A DNA stretch of 61,040 nucleotides, from positions 1-61,040 of the IMG/VR virus record IMGVR_UViG_3300033233_000042; one strand, 5' to 3'. The stretch is from a virus. This document shows positions 41,149 through 50,578 of this stretch, in pieces. Within the stretch, counting starts at the first letter, position 1. The number at the start of each line of letters is the position of its first letter. The notes below the pieces were generated by a model, which saw only the letters and a program-made list of their open reading frames with translations, did no database searches and was not told where the DNA came from. Both the position numbers and the translations under genes were made by a program.

Positions 41149-42777
41149 TTACTTCCCTTGCTCTATGACTGTATATTTCGGATCCTCTAGCATCTTATTA
41201 ATGGCACCCCAGAGAGTCTTATCATTTGTGTTCTCCACAGCCTTAGTGGCTACTTCTTGTAATTGATCCATGATCTTTCTAGCTTCCTCATAGTTTCCTT
41301 TGTTGATCTGCTCCTCCAGCTGCCTCTTCAGTTCTAGGAAAGACTTGTAATATTCTACATTCACCCTCTTTTCCTTCTCTTTCTTAGGCACACTGGGAAC
41401 CTTGATACCATACACAGCACCGAGCAGAGCGGCTTGCCTTCTAAGTTCTTCCGCCTTTTTGCTGTCGGTCTTTTCTACTTCATCCGCCTGCCTGTATAAC
41501 TGATCTATCTCTTCTGCAGCTCTAGCTTTCGCATCAACATGTCTTTCCCAAACATCCCCACTGCTTCTTATGACCCTTCCGGCTGCCATCATGGCATCAT
41601 GCAGCATTCTCGTGTTGAACTTAAGCCATTCCAGCTTGTTTTGCTCCAGCATCTTCAGATTCATTAACTTCTCCTGTTGAGAGAGCACCATGTCTTTCAG
41701 TATCATATCCCGGTCATTTCTTAGTTTCTCCAGAAGGATATCTCCATGCAGTTTTACTTTCTCTAGCTCGAATTTGAATCGCTCTAACTGTCGCTTATAT
41801 TCTTCCTCATCCATCTCCTTCCACTGCCTCATAACGTTTGGCAGAGCGCTAGTAAACCCAAGAACAGCAGTCCCACCCATACCAACTGCAGCAAGACCTG
41901 TGATAGCAACCGCAAGATTCCTGAAGAGCTCATTCTTCTTACCTTCGTCTTTAATCTCATAGTTTATGAGCGGCTTATATACCTCCAACAGCTTGTCGTA
42001 TATTTTGTTAGACATATCCACATACTTGCTCATCAGATCCGCCAACTTTGCATCTGCCTCTTCTGCTTTCTTCCTGTATCCCTCTATGTTTCCCTTGAAT
42101 AACTCATTGATCGCATCAGCTGTGGACTGTTCGATAACAGAAGGACTTTCTCCCCCGAGAGCGGTTGCAAGCTTCTCATGTGTGCTAGACAAGGGGGAAG
42201 TGGAGAGTCTAGGTTCAGGACTAGGCCTGGAAACTTTATTTGCCACTACGCTCTTCTCTTTGCCTACTTTTGGAGAGAACCTTTCAGTTTCATCCACAAT
42301 AGGGGTATCCTTACCAACAAGTTTTACCAACTCATCTAGGACACCTCTCTCCGCATCTGAGAGTTTGCCTCCAACAGATTCAACAACCATAGAGTAAGCA
42401 TTCGCAAAGGATCCCATAGTGTATGGAAAACCGCCATATTTTATTGTCTCGAGCGCTTTCCTTACTCTCTCCTCATTAAGCTTAGACATCAGCTCTTGGA
42501 CTCTGACGCCTACATCTACCTCTTGCTTCTGCTCCTGTTGCTCCTGCTTCTGCTCTTGCTGCCTAGTCTCACCAGGAGGTTGAGCAGGTTTACCGAACAA
42601 TTTCTGCAGGCTGTCATTTGCAAAGGACAGAGATTTCCTGACGATCTCTGCTATCGTTCCGGTGGTATTCTGTGCAACAGGCCTGGATGGTTCTCCTGTC
42701 ACTATTGTCTTTTGGTCATCATCCTTGGGAACTACCCCCTCCACTACTGCATCTCCAATAATTCCTTCCAAAGACAT
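41149..42777 (-). CDS. Candidate internal virion/ejection protein, 542 aa (copy B)
   Basis: Homologue of 107-1,720. The helical core is strongly conserved, while the Gln/Glu-rich linker and the two short repeats differ: the repeats read IVTGEPSRP and VVANKVSRP here against two VVTGKIPKP in A. A two-residue extension ends the protein (GK after the shared TVIEQ region). Ejection role inferred by gene order. Confidence 0.7.
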   Translation of the reverse strand: MSLEGIIGDAVVEGVVPKDDDQKTIVTGEPSRPVAQNTTGTIAEIVRKSLSFANDSLQKLFGKPAQPPGETRQQEQKQEQQEQKQEVDVGVRVQELMSKLNEERVRKALETIKYGGFPYTMGSFANAYSMVVESVGGKLSDAERGVLDELVKLVGKDTPIVDETERFSPKVGKEKSVVANKVSRPSPEPRLSTSPLSSTHEKLATALGGESPSVIEQSTADAINELFKGNIEGYRKKAEEADAKLADLMSKYVDMSNKIYDKLLEVYKPLINYEIKDEGKKNELFRNLAVAITGLAAVGMGGTAVLGFTSALPNVMRQWKEMDEEEYKRQLERFKFELEKVKLHGDILLEKLRNDRDMILKDMVLSQQEKLMNLKMLEQNKLEWLKFNTRMLHDAMMAAGRVIRSSGDVWERHVDAKARAAEEIDQLYRQADEVEKTDSKKAEELRRQAALLGAVYGIKVPSVPKKEKEKRVNVEYYKSFLELKRQLEEQINKGNYEEARKIMDQLQEVATKAVENTNDKTLWGAINKMLEDPKYTVIEQGK

Positions 42778-42786
42778 GATACCCTC

Positions 42787-43389
42787 CTATGCGCCCCAAG
42801 CTGTTTTTTGCCAATCTTCCCAAGCCTTGCTCAGACTAGAAAATCCGCTGGAGAGACCTTGCATAGCTCCGGATGTAATTGCGGATGTTGCTTGAGTCCC
42901 AGCAAGATATCCCTGAGTAGCGGTTCCATATGCCTGTAGTTCTCTGGTTAAGATATCAATATCCGCTTCTGCTAGTCCTTGCTGACTGAGAGCCGTTTTC
43001 AGCTGTTGATTTAAAAGATCATAGTAAGTGTTCTGATACCATCTGTCTAGCTCGGCTTTTGCCTGTAGAGCTACGGAAGAATTAGCCAGTCCTCTAGCGC
43101 TGAGGTTGGACATAACCTGCTCGTATTTCTGCCTGTAAGCTTCGTCCAGCATGTTTTTATACTGAGGCAACAACTGTCCAGCCCGATATTGCTCTAGAGC
43201 CTGAGCTATATTCTGTCTGGCCTGCTCGGAGAGACCACTAATAGACGGAAGCCTGGCTCGAATCTGGTTAAAGATATCTCTTGGGATCCTTGGGCTAGGA
43301 GGTCTTGGCGCACTTACAAGGCTATAGATTGATGTTCCTATTGCCGTCAATCCAGCTATTGCCGTAATTATTGGTACTACCGCTGCCAT
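42787..43389 (-). CDS. Candidate internal virion protein, 200 aa (copy B)
   Basis: Homologue of 1,730-2,332 with the same length and an N-terminal hydrophobic segment. Changes are concentrated in residues 23-42; the rest is almost identical. T7 gp14-like in position. Confidence 0.65.
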   Translation of the reverse strand: MAAVVPIITAIAGLTAIGTSIYSLVSAPRPPSPRIPRDIFNQIRARLPSISGLSEQARQNIAQALEQYRAGQLLPQYKNMLDEAYRQKYEQVMSNLSARGLANSSVALQAKAELDRWYQNTYYDLLNQQLKTALSQQGLAEADIDILTRELQAYGTATQGYLAGTQATSAITSGAMQGLSSGFSSLSKAWEDWQKTAWGA

Positions 43390-43392
43390 ATC

Positions 43393-43905
43393 TTATCCTC
43401 CATACCATCTCCTAAATTGTTCTTCTATATCAAACCCCTGTATTCCAAGCTCAGCCATGGATCTGTTAATATTCTCCTTCCATTCCTGCCACGACTTCTG
43501 TATGTTGCTAAAATCAATATTAGAACCAAATCTCCTAGCTCCTTCTGTCGCAAGTTTGAAGGTCTGATAGGCTTCTGGAGAGCCAATGGTAGAAGCAATC
43601 TCTTGCGCAACGGGAGCTGTCTTTTGTTGATATGATTGTATATTCTTCTGCAAAGAAGACTGGAAGAAATCCCTGAGGTTACTATAGTCTCCAATAGCAC
43701 CTACACTTTGCGTTCTCTCTCCGTATGTTAACGCCTTCTGAAAAGCAGGGCTTATCCTCTCACTGTACTGCTTCATTAGGGCACTCATCACTGTAGTATA
43801 CAAATCAGAAGCAACATTAGGAGCTGGACTAGAGGAGGAAATTCTCTGCATGAACTCCTGATATTCCTTCTGCCACTGTGGTATATGTGGTCTTCTCGCT
43901 CCCAT
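43393..43905 (-). CDS. Unknown virion-module protein, 170 aa (copy B)
   Basis: Homologue of 2,336-2,848 with scattered conservative changes. It keeps the strong ribosome site and the 77-base overlap with the upstream gene. Function unknown. Confidence 0.75.
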   Translation of the reverse strand: MGARRPHIPQWQKEYQEFMQRISSSSPAPNVASDLYTTVMSALMKQYSERISPAFQKALTYGERTQSVGAIGDYSNLRDFFQSSLQKNIQSYQQKTAPVAQEIASTIGSPEAYQTFKLATEGARRFGSNIDFSNIQKSWQEWKENINRSMAELGIQGFDIEEQFRRWYGG

Positions 43906-44239
43906 TTCTTATCCTCCTTAATATCCATTTTCTAGCTTTGCTGTCCCAATATAGTAGATGAGTGAACATTTCTTTCCCTAACCTAAGGAGGGACAGCACG
44001 TCTCTTATATCTTTTATATTTCCCCAGAAATGATATACCAATCCTACTTCTCCTTCAAGCTTTAAGTCGTCCAAATAGAAGTCCTGTGTTTCAACTATTC
44101 TTTTTGCGGTCTCTAGATCTGTTCTGCAGTAGACAACAAGAAAATCCCTATGGGCGAAGTAGAGACCGCTCTTGAGCATAGCATCAATTAACTCGAAGAT
44201 TATCTTGTTCTGTTCTAAATGATATAGATACCTTTCCAC
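43829..44239 (-). CDS. Unknown late protein, 136 aa, GTG start (copy B)
   Basis: Homologue of 2,772-3,182, nearly identical. The C-terminal 29 residues, which overlap the next gene in another frame, are unchanged, showing double constraint. Confidence 0.75.
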   Translation of the reverse strand: MERYLYHLEQNKIIFELIDAMLKSGLYFAHRDFLVVYCRTDLETAKRIVETQDFYLDDLKLEGEVGLVYHFWGNIKDIRDVLSLLRLGKEMFTHLLYWDSKARKWILRRIRNGSEKTTYTTVAEGISGVHAENFLL

Positions 44240-44801
44240 CTCTTAACCTCCTAAATTGTTCAGCCAGACAATCATACTGCAACACGAAGAACTTGCGGAT
44301 GTCGTCGCTAGTCAGAAAAGAACAGGCTCTATAAACTACCAACATTTTATAGACTTCCGGAATAAAATCATCCTTCTCTTCTTCATCGCTTTCTTTCTCG
44401 AATCGCCTAAACCACGGTAAGTAGACAACATCTAGGACACCCTTGTAAATCCCGGTCGGGATCAGAATAATCTTGCTACCTTCTAATCGATATCCACACG
44501 GATATATTCCCTTGTCAAACAATCCCTTATGCACTCCTACTTGTGCTTCCGGCAACAGTCTAACCCTCGCATCTGGAAATTGGTAAGATGTGAAGTAAAC
44601 CCTCCTTGGAGTTCCCACAAAACCATCTATCCCCCACCCGTTCACCACAAAGGAACATCCATCATATAATTCCATATCGTTTGCGACCCATAGTCTGGCC
44701 GAATTAACTGCTTCTACTAACCTATCACCATCTATACCTAATTCCCGTGGTTCGATAAATACCCTAATATTTCTCAAATAATCACCGAGCTTGATTGACA
44801 T
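44184..44801 (-). CDS. Tail adaptor-like protein, 205 aa (copy B)
   Basis: Homologue of 3,127-3,750, two residues shorter in the middle (LLPEAQVGVHK against LLDTPGIQAEVRK). ATG 44801 follows GGAGGAATACA; an upstream in-frame ATG lacks a site. Same adaptor-like layout. Confidence 0.6.
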   Translation of the reverse strand: MSIKLGDYLRNIRVFIEPRELGIDGDRLVEAVNSARLWVANDMELYDGCSFVVNGWGIDGFVGTPRRVYFTSYQFPDARVRLLPEAQVGVHKGLFDKGIYPCGYRLEGSKIILIPTGIYKGVLDVVYLPWFRRFEKESDEEEKDDFIPEVYKMLVVYRACSFLTSDDIRKFFVLQYDCLAEQFRRLRGGKVSISFRTEQDNLRVN

Positions 44802-45165
44802 TGTATTCCTCCGATAACTGTTGAAACACTGCATCTACATCCTGATGCATTATGTATTCTACCATCTTTAACTGCTCAAAGGAACTAGCAGGTAGAACCT
44901 TCGGCAGAAAAATTACAGGAGTAGGAAGAGATGCTAGAACAGAATGTAATGTGTCATTCAAGAACTGATGAAACTGAAGGTTGATCTGTATAAACTCTCT
45001 CTGATCTCTTATCTCTCTTAGTATAAGCTCAAAAGGAAGAATTGTCGGGACATTTAGATTCAAAGAACGGATAATTGCATTCGTAGCCTCGACAAAGCTA
45101 ATATGATCTTGTGTAGCATTCTCAATGAACCTGAGCTCATCATCCTCTATCTTGACCCTAACCAT
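44782..45165 (-). CDS. Unknown tail-module protein, 127 aa (copy B)
   Basis: Homologue of 3,740-4,114 with three extra C-terminal residues (QAR) caused by a changed stop, which lengthens the overlap with the next gene to 20 bases. Confidence 0.7.
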   Translation of the reverse strand: MVRVKIEDDELRFIENATQDHISFVEATNAIIRSLNLNVPTILPFELILREIRDQREFIQINLQFHQFLNDTLHSVLASLPTPVIFLPKVLPASSFEQLKMVEYIMHQDVDAVFQQLSEEYNVNQAR

Positions 45166-47174
45166 GCTGGAGTCTGCCCATAGAAGTAATTGATTTCTCC
45201 TAGTAAGGTAAGTTTCATTTTAATGAAATGAATATACATAAACATATCAGAGTCATCAGATATCTCTAACCAGAGATAGATTCCCTTCTTCAACAGTGTG
45301 GGCTTATATCCAACCAGGTCGACATAATATTGGACAAGCTTTTCTATAACATATTGGTCATCAAACCCGACCTTCACCGGGCATGTCACGTTGGTCTTTA
45401 TAAGCATCTCTCGTATGTATTTGTATTTCTTAATACCAAGATCAAACGGACATAATCTAACTGTCATTGGATAATACGTCGTCTGGTCAAACATCACATG
45501 TAGTGCTACAGTCCCTGTTTGATTTGGATATGGATACTCAATCAGGGAACAATTCTCACTATTAGGATTTGTAAAACTTCGTATCGCTCGAAAGGGAAGT
45601 TGGAACCAAATGTCATACTCTACACAATAACAGAGAGTAAGATCATCATATCTATATGGTATAGCTAAACAGTTCTTGTCTTCAAGTGAAAATACCCCTG
45701 CTTTGAAATGATCTAGCAATGGAACCTGATCTGCGACAAGATTATCTATCCGCTCGAGAGTGTTTGTCCTGAGTCTGTATATCCCAGTCTTATCCACTAA
45801 AAAGATCATGTCCCGTATTACCATCAGAGTGGACTTTGTGAATGGCATAGAGATGCCTGTATCCAAAAGGTAGAAGCTAGATGGGATATTGGATGCTATA
45901 CTGGCAGAGAGAATAAACAAGTTTCCGTCTGTGAATATGTAGAGCATATCATTGATAACATAAAGCCAGCTTATCCACGAAACGGTTGGGTGAGTAATAA
46001 GTATGTATCCTCCACCTTCAGTAGACAAAAAAACATCCTTAGGAGGATCCCCACTAGTCCAATTCTGTTGTCCGTCATCAGAGAACGTTGTAGTTGTGAC
46101 TTCTACATAGGCTACCTGACTACCACTAGTTGATCCCCGCCATACCCTATATTTCACAGCACCAGGGCAGGCATCCCAACTTATAACGGTAGTCCCATTC
46201 TCAGTAAATGGAGAATTTGTCCATGTCAGGGTTCCGTTGTCCACTAGTGAGGTTCCGGTGACATCTATGTATTGATTTTCTTGTCCACTCGCCGTTCCTC
46301 TCCACACCCTATATCTATTTACGCCTTCTGCTGGAGTCCACGATAGAGTTATAGTCTTGTTATTATTATCTGTTGTGGCAGCGATTTCCCCTGTGGCTCT
46401 ATAGACTTTTCCTGCATCATCTAGAGAGGAGACCCGATAATAGTATGTCCCAGGTGAAAGATTACCGCCTGAGGATACTGATATAGACAGATTTGTAGGT
46501 GGTTTATAGATAGTAGCTTTTACCTCTTCGCTGAGCCCTGTCCATCCCCCATCTGTAGATCCAGCCGACACTCTGTAATAAAATGTTCCCCAATTTGTTC
46601 CGCCAGATGCATAGTCAACTTTGATGTTCTTAGGGACTGTCGTATTAGCAGCAAAGTTGGTTTTGCTTACATCTTGAAAATCTACCGAAGAGAAGTATAA
46701 GACCTTTCCATTCGATACAAAGAGACGCCCTCTATATACACATGCCCTGTCCCCATTTGCAGTGTTATAGGTCGAAATAAGAGTCCCATCTCGCTTGAAT
46801 CTATAAACCTTATTTCTTGTAGTAACAAAAAAGAGCAGGTCATCATATCCACCTGCCCACTGGACATCCTCATCTACCGTTACCTTGATTGACGTCTTAC
46901 CAACCGTATCCACAACTTCACAAGATTTACCGAACCAAAGGTAAGCATATCTACCATCGTTGTTAAATCCATTTATAGCACCAAAAGAAGAAGTGAAGAA
47001 GGGGGTGCTCTTAGGAACCTTCTTCCACCCGAGCTTAAGGTCTGGCATGGCTGTAAGCTTCTGGCACATCCCAGGCTTGGTCGTTGCATCTCCCACATTG
47101 GTTGCCAATCCCAGGATGTGAAAATCTTGTTCAATGTTCTGAACAACCTCGTTCTGTTTCCTTCTTCTAGCCAT
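45147..47174 (-). CDS. Tail nozzle protein with fibronectin-III-like repeats, 675 aa (copy B)
   Basis: Homologue of 4,096-6,123 with exactly the same length. The N-terminal 190 and C-terminal 300 residues are highly similar; the repeats between (about 195-375) have many replacements. That pattern suggests an exposed variable belt on a conserved nozzle. Confidence 0.75.
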   Translation of the reverse strand: MARRRKQNEVVQNIEQDFHILGLATNVGDATTKPGMCQKLTAMPDLKLGWKKVPKSTPFFTSSFGAINGFNNDGRYAYLWFGKSCEVVDTVGKTSIKVTVDEDVQWAGGYDDLLFFVTTRNKVYRFKRDGTLISTYNTANGDRACVYRGRLFVSNGKVLYFSSVDFQDVSKTNFAANTTVPKNIKVDYASGGTNWGTFYYRVSAGSTDGGWTGLSEEVKATIYKPPTNLSISVSSGGNLSPGTYYYRVSSLDDAGKVYRATGEIAATTDNNNKTITLSWTPAEGVNRYRVWRGTASGQENQYIDVTGTSLVDNGTLTWTNSPFTENGTTVISWDACPGAVKYRVWRGSTSGSQVAYVEVTTTTFSDDGQQNWTSGDPPKDVFLSTEGGGYILITHPTVSWISWLYVINDMLYIFTDGNLFILSASIASNIPSSFYLLDTGISMPFTKSTLMVIRDMIFLVDKTGIYRLRTNTLERIDNLVADQVPLLDHFKAGVFSLEDKNCLAIPYRYDDLTLCYCVEYDIWFQLPFRAIRSFTNPNSENCSLIEYPYPNQTGTVALHVMFDQTTYYPMTVRLCPFDLGIKKYKYIREMLIKTNVTCPVKVGFDDQYVIEKLVQYYVDLVGYKPTLLKKGIYLWLEISDDSDMFMYIHFIKMKLTLLGEINYFYGQTPAWLGSR

Positions 47175-47177
47175 GCC

Positions 47178-47798
47178 CTAGCCTCTCGCTCGAACACTTC
47201 TGAAAAGCTCCATCCTCCATTGGTTATTAAAGAATTCCGCTAGAGTGAACTGCATATCATTCATTGCTAACATCTGAGCCATTCTGAGAGCCACGCAATC
47301 GAGCAACTCATCTGGAATAATATCTTCCTGATCATATAAGTTGCTCATAGGGCTTATCAAAGGAGTATAGATAATGTCAAAATATTCATTATCCTGATGA
47401 TCCCAATCAGCTGGAACTATCTTTATCGACTTATCAATCTGACTGAACACATAACCGATAGGCTCAGTGCCTTTAATAACATTATCGTAAGTAACTTGTT
47501 TTAACTGCTTAACATAATCTCTGTCTGGATTAACATAAAACACTCTCCACACCCTAGAAATATTCGTTATTGGCGCATTTCCCAATAGATACCACGTAGT
47601 ATATTGTGTCCATTTGGGTCTATCGAACCATCTAGCATATTTAACCTTAGAAGAGTAGGAACTTCTAGAGATACAAAAATTATCCGCCACATCCTGTCTA
47701 GCCTTGTTTAAAATCCTGTAGAGCAAAGGAGATTCATCATAGGCTACAGGATAGAAATCAAACAACCTACGGAAGTAATCAGCCGCTGTTAGGCTCAT
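47178..47798 (-). CDS. Tail adaptor (T7 gp11-like), 206 aa (copy B)
   Basis: Homologue of 6,127-6,747. The middle (about 45-150) differs more than both ends. It carries DRPKWTQYTTWY; the 400-residue protein of the same unit has DRPTWKQYTTWW. ATGA coupling to the upstream gene is kept. Confidence 0.75.
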   Translation of the reverse strand: MSLTAADYFRRLFDFYPVAYDESPLLYRILNKARQDVADNFCISRSSYSSKVKYARWFDRPKWTQYTTWYLLGNAPITNISRVWRVFYVNPDRDYVKQLKQVTYDNVIKGTEPIGYVFSQIDKSIKIVPADWDHQDNEYFDIIYTPLISPMSNLYDQEDIIPDELLDCVALRMAQMLAMNDMQFTLAEFFNNQWRMELFRSVRARG

Positions 47799-48112
47799 GC
47801 CTTCCTAGTCCGTCTCTCTATTACCCTTCCTGTTTCGAATTGCAAACTCTTTAAATAGTTAACAGTTACAATATTAACCTTATCTGCATCCGGATCGTCC
47901 TTAAGCTCCTTCATCACAGCAGGCTCAAACCTCAGGAATTCGAGCCTCTTTCTACATACATCATACGTGAAATCGTCGGTAGCCCCATAGCCCAGAAATT
48001 CTATACAAAGAGCATCTGGGACTACCGTATCTGCGTTCGGGTCTAATTCGTATATCTTCCCATCCGTTCTATCAAAGAGGATGAGCCTCCTGTCTTGGTT
48101 CTTAACGATCAT
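47795..48112 (-). CDS. Unknown head-tail region protein, 105 aa (copy B)
   Basis: Homologue of 6,744-7,061. ATG 48112 is placed after GAGGAG as in A. Only a few replacements. Function unknown. Confidence 0.75.
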   Translation of the reverse strand: MIVKNQDRRLILFDRTDGKIYELDPNADTVVPDALCIEFLGYGATDDFTYDVCRKRLEFLRFEPAVMKELKDDPDADKVNIVTVNYLKSLQFETGRVIERRTRKA

Positions 48113-48127
48113 ACTCAATCTCCTCTA

Positions 48128-49192
48128 CTAGAGGTTCATGCTAGGAACACCCTTAATCACTAAATGCGCCTTTGGACGTTCAGACCACAGTTGACCACCA
48201 ATTAGAAATACACTCAACCAAGAAAGCTTAGCATTGATATATTCAGGTTGCCATTCAGTTGTATAGAAGCTGAACGGACTCGCAAAGGAGAAATGGATAT
48301 TGTTCAGATTGAGATAAATAATATCGCCAACATAATCACCACCACCAGCATCATATGGACTAAGGTAAGGATCCGGAAATACCGGAACACCACCAACAAT
48401 AACACCCTTCACGGTATGTTCTCTCACTTCGGTGATATCAGCCACATGTCCTACATTGTAACGTTCAATTGGAGTAAAGGATTCGATGATCCTCTGGAAT
48501 GTAGCATAATCAGTAAACCCACAAGAAGGCAGACCAAACACGCTACCGATATTTTTCATGTATTTATTCACGCCTCTTTCAATACCTTGGTAGATATTGG
48601 AAGCGTTGCCGAGATCGGTAGCATAAGAGTACTGAGTCCCGACCCACCAGGTATAAGTCGTTCTGTCCAATTCTCCAAATACGCCGGAGATTCCGATCAC
48701 ATCGAGGATGCCATAGAATTCCTTATCGCTTGTCCTGGATCTGATGAGGTCATTCGTAAGCTTTGCAAAGGTCTGAAGTCCGATATCGCTTACCTTGATT
48801 GCCAGCTCGTTCACAACCTTGTTTGGAGAATCCGCTTGAGCGATCTCGAATTCATTCAGTCTAATTGTATTCCCCATTACAGCTGGCTCGAAGATAGCAT
48901 TTATTGTGGCCGCATTGAAGTCGTTGATCGTAAAGTTACCACTGGTATCAAGATACTGTGGGCTAGGAGAGCTAAGGTCGGGATAGACTGGTTGCACAAT
49001 AAAAGCAGCTTGGAACGGTCTCTGGTCTGCTCTCTCGAGAATAAGTCTCACCATCGGTGAAATCTTAGGAAGATTCTGTGCCACCGCATAAGCAATAAAG
49101 TTTCTCCTAGTTGTGTCTAAGAAGCGTTTGAGCTGTGAAGAGTCTTGAAAAACTCCACCGGTCAAAAACGGAATATTTACTGTCGTTGCCAT
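48128..49192 (-). CDS. Major capsid protein, 354 aa (copy B)
   Basis: Homologue of 7,077-8,141 with about 12 conservative replacements in 354 residues despite many silent base changes, i.e. strong purifying selection. Capsid identity rests on order, size and conservation. Confidence 0.85.
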   Translation of the reverse strand: MATTVNIPFLTGGVFQDSSQLKRFLDTTRRNFIAYAVAQNLPKISPMVRLILERADQRPFQAAFIVQPVYPDLSSPSPQYLDTSGNFTINDFNAATINAIFEPAVMGNTIRLNEFEIAQADSPNKVVNELAIKVSDIGLQTFAKLTNDLIRSRTSDKEFYGILDVIGISGVFGELDRTTYTWWVGTQYSYATDLGNASNIYQGIERGVNKYMKNIGSVFGLPSCGFTDYATFQRIIESFTPIERYNVGHVADITEVREHTVKGVIVGGVPVFPDPYLSPYDAGGGDYVGDIIYLNLNNIHFSFASPFSFYTTEWQPEYINAKLSWLSVFLIGGQLWSERPKAHLVIKGVPSMNL

Positions 49193-49201
49193 CTCTCTCT
49201 A

Positions 49202-49690
49202 CTACCTCCCTAACATCGATAATACATCCTCTACAAGTCTATCCTTTCCATCAATGCCAGAGTATCTTTTTATTACATCATCATCTTGTCTAGCACGAAT
49301 GGGAAGGCTGTTTCTTGATTTCTGAAGTCTTTCGCTTACATACAAGCGGACTGCTGTCTCGAAGTTAATGATCCCATTCTGCTTAGCAAAATCCAGAACA
49401 TCTTGGAAATCATCCTTGGAAAGACCGTAACTCTCGAGAACCCTGATGAACTGCTCTTCCTTCCGAGCTTTCTCCTGCTCCTCCAACTTCTTCTTTAGAT
49501 TACCAATCTCCTGATCGTATTGCTCTTTCACCCGCTTGACTTCTTTCTCGTATGGAGGTTCCGGTAGGCTTATACCGAACTTGTCTAAAAGAGTGCGAAG
49601 ATGTGGACGAAGCTCAGGATCCTCATAAGCACTTCTGATAAACTCCTGTATCTCCTGCAATTGCTGTTCTGGAGCCTTCGTCTCTTCCAT
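49202..49690 (-). CDS. Scaffolding protein, 162 aa (copy B)
   Basis: Homologue of 8,151-8,639; same length, same charged coiled-coil centre, last helix EDVLSMLGR unchanged. Confidence 0.8.
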   Translation of the reverse strand: MEETKAPEQQLQEIQEFIRSAYEDPELRPHLRTLLDKFGISLPEPPYEKEVKRVKEQYDQEIGNLKKKLEEQEKARKEEQFIRVLESYGLSKDDFQDVLDFAKQNGIINFETAVRLYVSERLQKSRNSLPIRARQDDDVIKRYSGIDGKDRLVEDVLSMLGR

Positions 49691-49701
49691 GAGTTACACT
49701 C

Positions 49702-49872
49702 CTATTTACTCTGAGCGACAGGTTTATCTATCTTGATATTCTTCCTATACTTGCTGAACAGTCCATCATTGGGCTCACTATTCCGAGGATTATATCCCCA
49801 GTAATCGCCCGTCACATACCCGCTGTATTTCCCAGGATTGATCTTTGCTGAACCTTTCCCTTTTGTAGCCAT
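49702..49872 (-). CDS. Small conserved protein, 56 aa (copy B)
   Basis: Homologue of 8,649-8,819, starting MATKGKGSAKINPGKYSG. ATG 49872 follows AGGAGGATAAAGT. Almost all base changes are silent, confirming a real gene. Confidence 0.8.
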   Translation of the reverse strand: MATKGKGSAKINPGKYSGYVTGDYWGYNPRNSEPNDGLFSKYRKNIKIDKPVAQSK

Positions 49873-49883
49873 ACTTTATCCTC

Positions 49884-50201
49884 CTACATGATTGATGCTC
49901 CACCCCCAGCAGTAGGAGGCGGAGTTGGTGGAGTTCCACCAGCAGGCATGCTACCAACAGGCGGTTGAGCAGCCTGCACAGCCTGTGCCGCCTTTGCCAA
50001 CTTCTGATCTGCATCCGGCACTACCTTGCTTAGCTTCTTAAGACAATCTAGGCATACCTGCCCCTTTTCGGAGGTGGAAGAATAGATGCCGAGGGCTTCT
50101 TCCAATCCCTTAATGCACATAGCAACTACTATATCGGCATATTCTTCCATTCCGATCGGGCTTCCAGTTGCCCCTATCTGTGGCGCCATCTCTCCATTCA
50201 T
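49884..50201 (-). CDS. Unknown head-module protein with Pro-rich tail, 105 aa (copy B)
   Basis: Homologue of 8,830-9,165. The helical 75 residues are nearly identical; the Pro/Gly/Ala tail is shorter and different in order, so only its composition matters. Confidence 0.75.
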   Translation of the reverse strand: MNGEMAPQIGATGSPIGMEEYADIVVAMCIKGLEEALGIYSSTSEKGQVCLDCLKKLSKVVPDADQKLAKAAQAVQAAQPPVGSMPAGGTPPTPPPTAGGGASIM

Positions 50202-50216
50202 ATTATCCTCCTATTC

Positions 50217-50342
50217 TGGGGGAGAGAACTAACCATCAGAAGGATTGCTCGCTACTTGCGAGCCTTGCGTCGTGCTCTACGTCTAGTCCTTCTGGCCATC
50301 CTCTTATCTCCTTTCTAATTATACAGTTAGTTCTCTCCCCCA
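50217..50342 (-). promoter_or_regulatory. Nested stem-loop enclosing a micro-ORF (copy B)
   Basis: Perfect 17-bp outer stem (50,217-50,233 with 50,326-50,342). The middle stem CAGAAGGATT (50,237-50,246) pairs with 50,285-50,294 with one G-T pair. The innermost GCTCGC-TACTT-GCGAGC is at 50,247-50,263. The middle stem uses different left-arm sequence from copy A yet forms the same shape. Confidence 0.75.
50252..50299 (-). CDS. Arginine-rich micropeptide, 15 aa (copy B)
   Basis: ATG 50299 after AAAGGAGATAAGAGG reads MARRTRRRARRKARK. Compared with copy A there is one Lys/Arg exchange and one silent change in 15 codons. The flanking bases differ much more, which supports selection on the peptide. 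Confidence 0.6.
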   Translation of the reverse strand: MARRTRRRARRKARK

Positions 50343-50370
50343 TATCTATAAACGCATATTATTTACAGAA

Positions 50371-50376
50371 AGTCAA
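50371..50376 (-). promoter_or_regulatory. Possible internal promoter -35 (TTGACT), copy B
   Basis: Same TTGACTTTCTGT block as at 9,341-9,346, here following an unrelated gene. Weak as a promoter because no clear -10 is present. Confidence 0.3.
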
Positions 50377-50383
50377 CAAGAAA

Positions 50384-50566
50384 TTACGCCTTAACAAAGG
50401 TTCCTCCCTGATATACATAGTCTTGAGGTTTATCAGATAACCAAACCTCATTATTCTCATCTATCTCTATAAGTCGAACATCTGGATGAAGTTGTGTATA
50501 ATCCCCCCACCTGGTGAACCCCTGGACTCTATTATCTGATCCGACAATCACAAACAGTTTATCCAT
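50384..50566 (-). CDS. Small fibre-cassette protein, 60 aa (copy B only)
   Basis: Not recognised. A beta-rich protein starting MDKLFVIVGSDNRVQGF and ending with WLSDKPQDYVYQGGTF. It is present only in B, at the end of the swapped fibre cassette; short proteins here often are fibre-assembly chaperones. Ribosome site AGGAGGTTACC. Confidence 0.65.
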   Translation of the reverse strand: MDKLFVIVGSDNRVQGFTRWGDYTQLHPDVRLIEIDENNEVWLSDKPQDYVYQGGTFVKA

Positions 50567-50578
50567 GGTAACCTCCTA

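Noticed and set aside
48248-49060. Long open frame antisense to the capsid gene in copy B (270 codons)
   Set aside because: The same strand in copy A is broken into shorter frames, there is no ribosome site, and the capsid frame shows the silent-change pattern. It is a shadow of the capsid gene.
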